The notes beneath the pieces were generated by a model that made no database searches, had not been told where the DNA came from, and was given only the letters and a program-made list of their open reading frames with translations. A stretch of DNA of 64,000 nt from Actinomycetota bacterium (GTDB taxonomy: Bacteria > Actinomycetota > Actinomycetes > S36-B12 > FW305-bin1): contig SCTR01000005.1 in NCBI GenBank assembly GCA_004297305.1, positions 174,386 to 238,385 of the forward strand, in the 5' to 3' direction. Of this stretch, positions 1 through 7,283 are shown in pieces (position 1 is the stretch's first letter; every line of letters starts with the position of its first letter). The position numbers and the translations under genes are program-made.

Positions 1-442
1 GGTCGAGGTCCTGTCTGAGCAGAGTCGGGTCGAGGCACTGCCCACCGGGACCGGCGAAGATGTCGAAGGAGCTGCGAGCGGCGGCCTCGACCAGACGGTC
101 TGGGTCTCCCCGTCCCTCGAAGTCGGACTGGACCCTCAGTCGGTACACCGGGTAGGTGATCGACTCGGCGTGGCGGCTGAGGTACCGAAGACTTCGCGCG
201 AGGCTGCGGACGTCCTTCCGGTCGTCGGCTTCGACCCGGACGCTCATGCAGATGGTGACGATGTAGGTACGCAGGAGATAGTCCTGCATGACGGGGTGCT
301 GCGGGACTTCGGAGTGTCGCAGCATCCCGATGATCGCGCGCCAGGTCCACCGGTACTGGAAGGCTCGCATCACCGCGCCCAAGCTGTCCTCGAACTGCTC
401 GGACCAGGCGGCGAGACGATCGGCGCCGGGGTGCTCAGACAC
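1..442 (-). CDS. Hypothetical protein, C-terminus beyond window edge
   Basis: An open frame reads leftward from a GTG at 442 to the window edge without a stop (about 147 codons). Codon use is normal for a GC-rich actinomycete and the product is helix-rich, with residues such as WSEQFEDSLGAVMRAF near the start and RSLARSLRYLSRHAES in the middle. I recognise no family. There is no clear ribosome binding site before the GTG, and the frame is closed by a stop near 499, so the gene may itself have lost its true 5' end. It belongs to the island next to the tRNA-Arg and lies downstream of a broken gene, which suggests element cargo. Confidence is moderate that it is coding and low on start and function. 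Confidence 0.5.
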   Translation of the reverse strand, partial: MSEHPGADRLAAWSEQFEDSLGAVMRAFQYRWTWRAIIGMLRHSEVPQHPVMQDYLLRTYIVTICMSVRVEADDRKDVRSLARSLRYLSRHAESITYPVYRLRVQSDFEGRGDPDRLVEAAARSSFDIFAGPGGQCLDPTLLRQDLD

Positions 443-496
443 GCGAAGATCGTAGGGCGTCCGCGTCAGGCCAACGAGGGACCTGCAACGCGCAGG

Positions 497-943
497 TCAG
501 CGGCCGAGGACCTTCGGGTTCCGGAAGGGCTTGAGGGCGATCCGGTCGCCCTTGGAGGCGTTACAGCCTCGGTGGGCCAGCCTGGCGTTGGCCCGGTCGA
601 ACGGGTGACCGCCGTTCGCCAGCGCGACTAAGTGTCCACGGTCCGACTCATGCGGTGAGTGCGAGGCAACGAGCGTCGATCGTCTCGCGTTCAGATGATC
701 TGAGGTTGGCCGACGTGCCCCACGGCCACGAGTCGACGGTGAAGGTGCCTCGGTGGTGGTCGAAGAGTTCGTAGACGACAGGGCCGTTGGCCACGCCTGG
801 ATCCGCTCCGGGAAGAGTGGCTCGTCGTCCCAGACGAGGTGCCACGCCTGGGAGTAGTAGACGAGCTTCTGCAGCTTCATCGAGGACATGCGGCCGTGCC
901 GCTCGATGATGTACGCCGCGACGTCCTGGACTGACCTAGCCAC
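497..943 (-). pseudogene. Frameshifted Panacea (DUF4065) domain with HNH-like tail
   Basis: The first 50 codons (943 down to about 792) encode the N-terminus of a Panacea/SocA-like domain: a VQDVAAYIIE helix followed by MKLQKLVYYSQAWHLVW. The expected continuation, ANGPVVYELFDHHRG, is present but in the next frame (about 796 to 720). Adding one G in the run at about 791-795 would restore the reading frame. After that, frame 1 ends in an HNH-nuclease-like tail: GHLVALANGGHPFDRANARL, then HRGCNASKGDR (about 650-500). The piece therefore looks like a frameshifted Panacea gene joined to the 3' end of an HNH gene. Panacea domains are typical antitoxin or phage-associated domains. It sits in the decayed island beside the tRNA. 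A sequencing error cannot be excluded for the frameshift, but it would not explain the HNH junction. Confidence 0.6.
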
Positions 944-1027
944 GTTCAGCTCCCCGCGCTGTTCGGCTGTCCATCCGGTCGAATGCTAGCGGAAGGCTCC
1001 AGGTTCGCTGGCTACGACATCGCCTGG

Positions 1028-2176
1028 TCAGCCCACCCGACCCAGCGCCGCGCGCACGACGTCGTCCATGTCCGACATGAGGTGCTCGTACCGGTCGATC
1101 GTGGTGGTGATCGAGGTGTGCCCGAGCAGCCGTTGAATGGCCGGGAGCGGCACTCCGGCGGCGATCAGCCAGGACACGTGGGTGTGGCGGAGGTCGTGGA
1201 TCCGCACGCGCCTCGTGACGGTGCCGGGGCACCGGCAGGGCGCCGCGGCTTTGGCGTCCTCCGCCCGGTGCTTGTCACTCCGCACGATACCCGTGACGGC
1301 CCGCTGCCAGTGGGTTCGGTCGAAGGTGGCGTGGTCGACGCGCGCGCCGATTGCGTTGGTGAAGACCAGCTCCCCGGCGCTCGGTCCTCGACAAGCGGCG
1401 CGAGGATCTCCGCCAGGTCGTCCGTGATGGCGAGGGTGCGCCGTGACCGGCGCGTCTTGGGCTCCCCCAGGGCGAACGTGCCGCCGTGCTCACGCTTCCA
1501 CGCCCGCACCACGTTGACCTGCTTGGCCTCGAGGTCCACCTCGGCGACGTGCAGGCCGGTCGCCTCACTCCACCGCATCCCGGTCCCGGCCAGGGTCAGC
1601 ACGAGGGGTCGGTACAGGGGTGTCATCGCGTCGACGAGGCGGTCCAGCTCGGGGCGGCGGGTGAGGACTGCCATCTCTTCGGACTTGGTGGTCGGCACGC
1701 CGAGGGTGAGCCCCATGAAGGGGTTGGACGGCAAGAGGCTGTTGGCGACGGCGTCCCGGAAGCAGGAGGACACAAACGCGGTGAGGTTCCGCAGAGTCTT
1801 CGGGGCCAGCCCGGATGTGGCGGTGAGCCCGCGGAGGAACCGCCCGGCGATCTCGGGGGTGACGGCGTCGATCGGCAGGTCACCCAGGGCGGTAGTTCTT
1901 GAGCATGGCCCGGTAGTCACGTGCGGCGTGCAGGCCCAGGCCGACCCGGGAGTCGATGGACCGGGTGCACCACTCCGTCACGGTGGGGAGGTCTGGGGCG
2001 AGCTTCCCGGGCTCCTCGGGCGGCGGCCACTTCTGGCCCGCGGCGTCGACTCGACCCCGGAACTTGATTGCCTCGGCGTGGGTGTCGAAGCTCAGAGACT
2101 GGCGGCGGCCGGCCTCATGCCACCCGACGCGGTAGGACGTCTTGGCGCCCTGGATCCGCTTCTCGATGCTCGCCAC
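1028..2176 (-). pseudogene. Tyrosine recombinase (phage-type integrase), two frameshifts
   Basis: Three consecutive reading-frame segments together make a full phage-type integrase. The first (2176-1880) has the AP2-like N-terminal part, MASIEKRIQGAKTSYRVGWH. The second (about 1905-1375) has the SAM-like core-binding domain (APKTLRNLTAFVSSCF) and the catalytic Arg box TGMRWSEATGL. The third (about 1380-1028) has RIHDLRHTHVSW (HxxR), LLGHTSITTT and the tyrosine in DRYEHL. Frame changes fall near 1890 and near 1375. The second is explained by one missing G in a run of Gs. All catalytic residues survive, so either decay is recent or the frameshifts are sequence errors. It starts 125 bases from the 3' end of tRNA-Arg and points away from it, the usual layout for an element integrated in a tRNA. 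Confidence 0.8.
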
Positions 2177-2201
2177 AGAGCAGATTTGACCACGCAGGTT
2201 T

Positions 2202-2238
2202 GACCCCTGCTGGGGTCTACTGTCCCCTGCCAGGGGAC
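2202..2238. repeat. Two adjacent palindromes between integrase and tRNA
   Basis: GACCCCTGCTGGGGTC (2202-2217) is an inverted repeat with 6-base arms. GTCCCCTGCCAGGGGAC (2222-2238) has 8-base arms around one central base. The two share CCCCTGC and sit 4 bases apart, just upstream of the integrase start at 2176. They could be binding sites for an excisionase or integrase arm, or operators of the integrase gene. No protein that binds them can be assigned from the sequence. Confidence 0.45.
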
Positions 2239-2300
2239 CAATGATCTTCCTCGCACGTCACGTGAAGGTGTTTCTGCAGGTCAGAGGCCTACACGCGGGG

Positions 2301-2372
2301 TGCCCCCGGCAGGATTCGAACCTGCGCGCATGGCTCCGGAGGCCACTGCTCTATCCCCTGAGCTACGGGGGC
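2301..2372 (-). tRNA. tRNA-Arg (anticodon CCG)
   Basis: Read on the minus strand, the acceptor arms GCCCCCG and CGGGGGC pair over 7 bases. A D arm (GCTC/GAGC), an anticodon stem GTGGC/GCCAT with loop CTCCGGA, and a T arm GCAGG-TTCGAAT-CCTGC follow. Loop positions 34-36 are CCG, decoding the Arg codon CGG. The discriminator base is A, and CCA is not encoded (CCC follows). The T-arm/acceptor half at 2301-2330 is the likely attachment site for the adjacent integrase. I saw no second copy of this 3' end within the window, so the far attachment site, if it survives, lies to the left. Confidence 0.95.
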
Positions 2373-2501
2373 CAGGGCAGTGCAGGAACCTATCACCCGC
2401 GCCGGCCGGTGCCCCTGGCCGCTGACGGTCGACAGCTGGCGACATCCCGTGCGCCGCCGGGATGAGGCCGCGGACCCGGCTACCTGCCGGACGACCAGCC
2501 G

Positions 2502-3389
2502 TCAGGCGGCCGCAAGTCGGGCGCGTACGGCGGGGATGACCTCGGCAGCGAAGCGTTCGATCTCGTCAGCAACGGGAAATGCCACGTTGATGACCGTGAA
2601 GCCGGCCGCCGCGATCTGGGCCACCTGGCCGGCGACCGCGTCGCTGTCTCCGGTGAGCTGACGCCATCCCCGCCCGGCATCCTGGCTGCTCGTCGAGGCC
2701 GGGCCGAGAACGAGGTTTGTCGCCCAAGTGAACTCCTCTACGGGGCGGCCGGCCCGCTCGAGTGACGCGACCACCGCGGCGCGCAGTTCGACGAGCCGAT
2801 CGAGTCCGAGGCGCCCGATCGAGGGCACCCAACCATCGGCCAGTCCCCCGGTGACCGCCAGCGCACGCGGACCGTAGGCGCCAACCCAGATCGGGATTCG
2901 GCGGGCCGGCTTGGGTTCGATCCGAGCGGCATGCGTCTGGTAGTGACGTCCTGCGAAGGTGAACTCCGGTTCGTCCCACAACCCGCGAATGATGTGGAGG
3001 GCCTCGTCCAGCGCGTTCACTTTCTCGCCGGGAGTGCGCTCGGGAAGGCCGAAGGCCGAGAACTCGGCGTCGTAGCCGCCCGAGCCGATCCCGAGGACCA
3101 GCCGGCCGCCGGATAGCCGGTCCAGAGTCTCGGCCATCTTCGCGGTGACCGCCGGAGACCGGTAGGGCAGGCCGAGCACATTGGAGACCACGGACAGCCG
3201 CCGGGTCGCGGCGGCGACAAACGCCAGAGCGATCCATGGTTCGAGAGTCGGCCGGTCGCCGTTGAGATGGTCGGCCACGTTGAACAGGTCGAAGCCGAGC
3301 GCTTCGGCACGTTGTGCCCCAGCGACCAAGCCTTCGGGATCGAAGGGGCCAAACCCGTGAATCACCCCGAAGCGGACCGGTTCTGTCAT
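2502..3389 (-). CDS. LLM-class F420-dependent oxidoreductase
   Basis: About 295 residues with the luciferase-like (bacterial luciferase/F420) TIM-barrel pattern: an N-terminal FGVIHGFGPFDPEGLV strand, then ALGFDLFNVADHLNGD, RLSGGRLVLGIGSGG and IPIWVGAYGPRALAVTGGLA. These elements are characteristic of F420-binding oxidoreductases of actinomycetes. The substrate cannot be told. Start: ATG at 3389 (a GTG lies directly before it). It is divergent from a MarR regulator across a 23-base dyad (3413-3435), so the regulator probably controls this gene. Length matches the family (about 280-300). Confidence 0.88.
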   Translation of the reverse strand: MTEPVRFGVIHGFGPFDPEGLVAGAQRAEALGFDLFNVADHLNGDRPTLEPWIALAFVAAATRRLSVVSNVLGLPYRSPAVTAKMAETLDRLSGGRLVLGIGSGGYDAEFSAFGLPERTPGEKVNALDEALHIIRGLWDEPEFTFAGRHYQTHAARIEPKPARRIPIWVGAYGPRALAVTGGLADGWVPSIGRLGLDRLVELRAAVVASLERAGRPVEEFTWATNLVLGPASTSSQDAGRGWRQLTGDSDAVAGQVAQIAAAGFTVINVAFPVADEIERFAAEVIPAVRARLAAA

Positions 3390-3412
3390 CACACCGTCAC
3401 GTCTCTCACCAG

Positions 3413-3435
3413 GTAGTATCTAGCGTAGATAGTAC
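3413..3435. promoter_or_regulatory. Near-perfect dyad, likely MarR operator
   Basis: GTAGTATCTA-GCG-TAGATAGTAC forms a 10-base inverted repeat with one mismatch. It is strikingly A/T-rich for this genome and sits between the divergent oxidoreductase (start 3389) and MarR gene. MarR dimers typically bind such dyads over the promoter. That this one is the operator is inference. Confidence 0.65.
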
Positions 3436-3506
3436 ATGCCACGAACTATAAGGCGGATACCATCGCGACCACCGATCAACCCGATACCGACCTGGCCACC
3501 GGGCTG

Positions 3507-3929
3507 GTGCACCTGGCCCGCCTCGTCCACGACGTGTTCGCTCGCACCGCGGCGACCCGCGACCTCACTGCCACTCAGGCACGGCTGCTGTGTGTGCTGG
3601 CCGAGGGACCGAAGACGATGACCGAGCTGGCCGGGATCCTCGGAGTCGAGAAGGCGGCAGTGACCGGTCTGGTCGACCGCATCGATCGGCGCGGCTTCGT
3701 CGAACGGCGCACGGTGCCCGGTGACCGGCGCGCCTGCCGAATCCAGCTCACCCGGACCGGCCGGACGCAGGCACGCGCCGTCCACGAGGACATCCTGTGG
3801 GCGATCGATCTCCTCGTCAGCAGAATCTCTACCCGCCAACGGGATCAGCTTCGACGGACCGTCACCAGCCTGCTGGTCCAGGATCAGCCCAGTCGGGACA
3901 ACCTGAACTGCCGGCTCGTGCCGCAGTGA
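3507..3929 (+). CDS. MarR family transcriptional regulator
   Basis: A winged-helix regulator of about 140 residues. The helix-turn-helix region reads TATQARLLCVLAEGPKTMTE then LAGILGVEKAAVTGLVDRID. The wing contains VERRTVPGDRRACRIQLTRTG, typical of MarR. The GTG at 3507 is the first standard start in frame, but it trims helix 1 (TDLATGLVHLARLVHD continues upstream). The frame stays open to about 3432, and a good AAGGCGG sequence at 3450-3456 lies 5 bases before an ATC codon at 3462. A longer protein with a rare start is therefore possible. It is divergent from the F420-type oxidoreductase across a dyad. Confidence 0.85.
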   Translation: MHLARLVHDVFARTAATRDLTATQARLLCVLAEGPKTMTELAGILGVEKAAVTGLVDRIDRRGFVERRTVPGDRRACRIQLTRTGRTQARAVHEDILWAIDLLVSRISTRQRDQLRRTVTSLLVQDQPSRDNLNCRLVPQ

Positions 3930-4217
3930 GCCGCTGGCGCCACGTCGCTGGACAGCGAGGGTGGCAGCACCCGGCCATCGCCTGCGCGTCGGATGCCACC
4001 CCGCCGACGTCACGGCCTGATCGGCGGCGACCAGCACGCGCAGCGCGCTGGAGTCCAGGAACGTGACCGGCCCCAAATCGACGACGATCTGGTCGACAAA
4101 CACGTCGGACGCGGCCGGTTCCAGGTAGTGCCAGAGGACTGCTCGCATCTCGTCGGTTCGGTCGAGGTCGAGTTCGCCGGAGAATTGCACATGAGGAACA
4201 AGCGATGACGGGGCCAT
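3930..4217 (-). pseudogene. STAS-domain (anti-sigma antagonist-like) gene, 3' end degraded
   Basis: From ATG 4217 the first 75 or so codons encode a STAS fold: VQFSGELDLDRTDEMRAVL and then VVDLGPVTFLDSSALRVLVA, including the DSS motif whose serine is phosphorylated in RsbV/SpoIIAA proteins. The remaining half of the domain (last strand and helices) is not found. The frame stays open to 3420, but only as the exact antisense of the MarR gene. A frame change or 3' truncation near 4005-4020 is likely. If functional it would act in partner switching, for which a SpoIIE phosphatase (5686) and a SigF/anti-sigma pair (45586) exist in the window. The 3' limit given here is approximate. Confidence 0.5.
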
Positions 4218-4534
4218 AGCGGCCTCGATTCTGCAGGGTGCGAACGGGCCTAGTCTCAGGGCCTACCGCCCACGCCGTCGACTGAGGACGCATCGGGCTC
4301 GCGTCTGTGACGCTACCTGCCGCCGACGGCCCTGTCACGTCGTATGGAGATCCGCCGGGTTGTGACGCGCGACCACCCTCGGTAGGCGCCCGTGCTCGTT
4401 CGGTCCTATCGGGCACTCGTGTGGTCGAGCGACTCAGCGTGCGCGGCCCGGCCGAGGCCCGGTGAGGTTTCGGCAGGTGATCAACGGGTAGTGCTCGGCG
4501 TGTCACGTCGCGGGGCGACCTGAGGAGGCCAGTC
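4218..4534. other. Intergenic region without a recognisable gene
   Basis: About 317 bases lie between the divergent STAS remnant and the DUF6458 gene. Frames through it look like shadows and none has a start with a ribosome binding site. It should hold the promoters for both flanking genes; I see no clear consensus. A strong GAGGAGG ribosome binding site for the next gene lies at its right end. Confidence 0.4.
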
Positions 4535-4768
4535 ATGGGTGTCGGTGTGGGCGTTTTTCTCCTGGCAGTGGGCTTGATCCTTGCCCTGGCGGTGCAGGAC
4601 CGGATCAACGGAGTCGATCTCGTGCTCGTGGGCTGGATCGTGGCGGGGGCGGGCGTCGTCGCGATCATCCTGTCGCTGGTCATGATGGCAATCTCCCGAC
4701 GTGAACGGATTTCGGTCGACCGTTCAGACGTCGTGGTCGAAGACCGACTGTCTCCGCCGTACTCGTAA
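4535..4768 (+). CDS. DUF6458-type small membrane protein
   Basis: 77 residues. Two hydrophobic segments (about residues 3-20 and 27-50) are joined by the short polar loop QDRINGVDL. The charged tail is SRRERISVDRSDVVVEDR. This matches the small actinobacterial DUF6458 family of two-helix membrane proteins, whose function is unknown. GAGGAGG lies 6 bases before the ATG. The next gene starts about 120 bases downstream on the same strand. Confidence 0.75.
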   Translation: MGVGVGVFLLAVGLILALAVQDRINGVDLVLVGWIVAGAGVVAIILSLVMMAISRRERISVDRSDVVVEDRLSPPYS

Positions 4769-4885
4769 GCGGCGAACGTCCTCGTAAGCGGCGAACAAGC
4801 CTCGAAGGGTTATCCCTGTACAGCTTGGGGCGTCACCGGGAAGCAAGGCTGGCGGACGCTGCGCGGACCGGCAGCGGAGGTAGCG

Positions 4886-4969
4886 ATGCGCACGATGTTT
4901 GTGGTGTATCTGGCAGTGATCGTCGTCGGTTTGGCGTATTTCGCCACGCTTGCCGCGACCGGCCGCTGA
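4886..4969 (+). CDS. 27-residue single-helix membrane peptide
   Basis: A short frame, ATG to TGA, encodes MRTMFVVYLAVIVVGLAYFA plus TLAATGR: one transmembrane helix with a positively charged N-terminus. GGAGG lies 5 bases before the ATG, a near-ideal ribosome binding site. The stop is 4 bases before the ATG of the next membrane gene (4974), which suggests co-translation. I do not recognise a family. The ribosome binding site, spacing and uninterrupted hydrophobic run support it being real. Confidence 0.55.
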   Translation: MRTMFVVYLAVIVVGLAYFATLAATGR

Positions 4970-4973
4970 CGCC

Positions 4974-5627
4974 ATGACTCGACGCCGATTTTTCCGTGAC
5001 AACGGGCTGAGCATTGCCTTCGGTGTGCTTTTCGTGCTAGCCCTCGCTGCACAATCGTGGGCCGGGATGGCGGACGAGAATCACCAGCTCGCACTCGATC
5101 AGCAGGACCCCGTGTCGTGGCTGGAATACGTCACCTCGTCGAACTTCGCCGTCGATATCGCGGAGAACTGGCAGTCCGAGTATCTGCAGTTCTTCCTCTT
5201 CATCACGCTCACGATCTGGCTGGTCCAACGGGGCTCCCCGGAGTCCAAGAAGCCGGAGGATGCGGGATCGGCGGACGAGCCCGACGACGCGACACGGCGA
5301 AGCAGCCGACCGGTGGTGGCGACCGGCTGGGGTCGACAGCTGTATTCGCGCAGCCTCTCGCTGACGATGCTGGCGATCTTCATCGCCGCCTGGCTGGTGC
5401 AGTCGTTCGCCGGTCTTGTCGTCTACAACGATGAACAGGAACGCAACGAACTGGAGCCGATTTCCTGGCCGGCCTATCTGGCGTCCGGGGACTTCTGGAA
5501 TCGGACCTTGCAGAACTGGCAGTCGGAGTTGCTCGCGGTCGGATCGATGGTGATCTTCGCGGTCTACCTTCGGCAGCGCGGCTCGCCCGAATCGAAGGCC
5601 GTCGACGCGCCGCACGACTCTCAGTGA
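4974..5627 (+). CDS. DUF6766-type membrane protein with internal duplication
   Basis: About 217 residues starting at ATG 4974; an upstream TTG at 4950 in frame is less likely. There are four hydrophobic helices. The protein is a tandem duplication: each half has a helix, an acidic loop ending in W-x-Y/A-Y, the motif NWQSE (near residues 65 and 181), a helix, and then QRGSPESK. It matches the actinobacterial DUF6766 family, of unknown role in the membrane. It follows the 27-residue membrane peptide after 4 bases, so the two are probably one transcript. Confidence 0.75.
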   Translation: MTRRRFFRDNGLSIAFGVLFVLALAAQSWAGMADENHQLALDQQDPVSWLEYVTSSNFAVDIAENWQSEYLQFFLFITLTIWLVQRGSPESKKPEDAGSADEPDDATRRSSRPVVATGWGRQLYSRSLSLTMLAIFIAAWLVQSFAGLVVYNDEQERNELEPISWPAYLASGDFWNRTLQNWQSELLAVGSMVIFAVYLRQRGSPESKAVDAPHDSQ

Positions 5628-5685
5628 CACGGCTCGGTGAGCGGTGCCAAGCAGGCACCGGCCCGCCCGCCGGTAGGGTCGCGGC

Positions 5686-6939
5686 ATGGCCGGTGCGGAG
5701 TCTGGCGACCTTCTCAGCGTCGCCGACAAGGCCGATGCCGAGTTCGACGTCGAGGACCTCCTCGTCGCGCTGCTCGACCGGGTACGCGCGCTGCTCGACG
5801 CGGACACCGCGGCGGTGCTGCTGCGCGACGACGACACCGACGAGCTGGTAGCCCGGGCCGCCCGAGGACTTGAGCGGGAGATCCGCACCGGTGTGCGCGT
5901 CCCGATCGGCACCGGATTCGCCGGCAAGATCGCCGAGTTGCGCCAGCCGGTCACCATCGACCGGGTGGACGAGACCACCGTGTCCAACCCGATCCTGTGG
6001 GAAGCCGGCATCAAGGTGATGCTCGGGGTTCCGCTGGTCAGCAACGACGAATTGATCGGCGTGCTGCACGTCGGACGGCTGGCCGATCGGCCGTTCACCG
6101 ACGACGACGTCGGCGTGCTGCAGTCCGCCGCCGACCGCATCGCCGGCGCCACCCAGCGCCGGCGCCTGGCGGTGGAGTCGGCTGCCGCGCGGGTGCTCGA
6201 GCGTGGGCTGATGCCGACCCGGCTTCCCCGGCTGGAACAAGCACGCATCTCCGCCAGCTACGCGCCGTCGGACAGCCGCAGCGTCGGCGGCGACTGGTAC
6301 GACGCCTTCACCGCACCGACCGGCGAGCTGTGGCTGGTCGTCGGGGACGTCGCCGGCCACGGCCTGCCTGCTGCCGTGGTCATGGGACGGGTGAAGAGTG
6401 CGTTGCGCTCGTACGCCCTGATCGCCCAGGGGCCGGCCGAAGCCCTGGAACTCACCGACCGGAAAGTCCAGCATTTCGAGGTCGGAACCACCGTCTCGGT
6501 CATGTGTGCGTCGGCACCGCCGCCGTACCGGCAGTTTCAGATCTGCTCGGCCGGCCATCTGCCGCCGATTCTCGCTGTCCCCGGCCGGCCGGCGCGGATC
6601 CTGGACATCCCGCCCGGGCCGCCGCTCGGGGTGGTGGCGACCTCTCGGTCGGCGGTCGACGTCGAACTGCCCGACGACGCAGTCCTGCTGCTGTACACCG
6701 ACGGACTCGTCGAGCGCCGCGGCGAGACCCTCGACACCGGCCTGGAACGTCTCCGCGCAGCCACTCCCGCCGCCGATCCCGGCATCGTCTGCCGCACCGT
6801 GATGAACAGCCTCATCCGCGACGAGCCCACCGCCGACGACATCGCCGTACTGGCGGTACGGCATGTCCCACAGCGACAAGGGACCTCGAGCCCGCAGGAC
6901 GGTGTGCCGCTGCGGCGTCGCCCGTCAGTGCCTGGCTGA
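5686..6939 (+). CDS. GAF-SpoIIE (PP2C-type) serine phosphatase
   Basis: 417 residues. An N-terminal GAF domain covers roughly residues 20-155 (GLEREIRTGVRVPIGTGFAG, then LGVPLVSNDELIGVLHVGR). A PP2C/SpoIIE phosphatase domain covers about residues 185-395, with metal-binding GGDWYDAF near 201, GDVAGHGLPAA near 220, CSAGHLPP, LLYTDGLVERR and the final DDIA aspartates. Such RsbU/RsbP-like enzymes dephosphorylate STAS antagonists to release a sigma factor. Candidate partners elsewhere in the window are the STAS remnant (about 4 kb) and the SigF/anti-sigma pair (45.6 kb). Being encoded apart from them, its true partner is inferred only. Confidence 0.9.
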   Translation: MAGAESGDLLSVADKADAEFDVEDLLVALLDRVRALLDADTAAVLLRDDDTDELVARAARGLEREIRTGVRVPIGTGFAGKIAELRQPVTIDRVDETTVSNPILWEAGIKVMLGVPLVSNDELIGVLHVGRLADRPFTDDDVGVLQSAADRIAGATQRRRLAVESAAARVLERGLMPTRLPRLEQARISASYAPSDSRSVGGDWYDAFTAPTGELWLVVGDVAGHGLPAAVVMGRVKSALRSYALIAQGPAEALELTDRKVQHFEVGTTVSVMCASAPPPYRQFQICSAGHLPPILAVPGRPARILDIPPGPPLGVVATSRSAVDVELPDDAVLLLYTDGLVERRGETLDTGLERLRAATPAADPGIVCRTVMNSLIRDEPTADDIAVLAVRHVPQRQGTSSPQDGVPLRRRPSVPG

Positions 6940-7005
6940 TCCGGTGCCCGGGCGATCGGCGTCCGGCGACGCGCGCGAATTCGCCGCCCGGTCGATACTG
7001 GTCTG

Positions 7006-7158
7006 GTGAAACGCGACCTCTGGCTCTACCTCGCGTGCTATGTGTTTGCGCTCATCGCCATCGTGGCGGTCATCGAGAACTGGATACCGGTGCTCTACGT
7101 CCTGGCCGCCGCGACCGTCGTCGTGGCCACGGCACGGCGCACTAGCGGAGACCACTAA
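7006..7158 (+). CDS. 50-residue membrane protein
   Basis: GTG to TAA encodes MKRDLWLYLACYVFALIAIV then AVIENWIPVLYVLAAATVVV and a basic tail ending RRTSGDH: two transmembrane helices and a positive-inside pattern. It starts 66 bases after the phosphatase on the same strand. No strong ribosome binding site is visible, and the family is not recognised. It could be a small hypothetical conserved in close relatives. Confidence 0.45.
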   Translation: MKRDLWLYLACYVFALIAIVAVIENWIPVLYVLAAATVVVATARRTSGDH

Positions 7159-7283
7159 CGACCACTAGCGCGTGGGCGGCAGTCCGATCACGCCGAGATA
7201 GATCTCGACCAGTCGGGACGTTTCGGTAGCGGGGTCAGTCGACTCGGCAGGCATGGCTTCCGTCTACCCGCTGCCGACCGTCC

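Noticed and set aside
170..631. 153-codon plus-strand frame at the left edge
   Set aside because: Its composition is that of an antisense shadow, and the minus strand carries a better frame and the HNH-like tail.
2241..2465. Open frame of 74 codons over the tRNA
   Set aside because: It is the antisense of tRNA-Arg (contains the common QDSNLRAW-type artefact of translated tRNA).
5037..6879. Two long minus-strand frames opposite the DUF6766 protein and the phosphatase
   Set aside because: Antisense shadows with no domain resemblance.
7168..7254. Minus-strand 29-codon frame ending in a TetR-tail-like sequence
   Set aside because: Too short, no ribosome binding site and no N-terminal DNA-binding part; it may be a relic, but I cannot support it.
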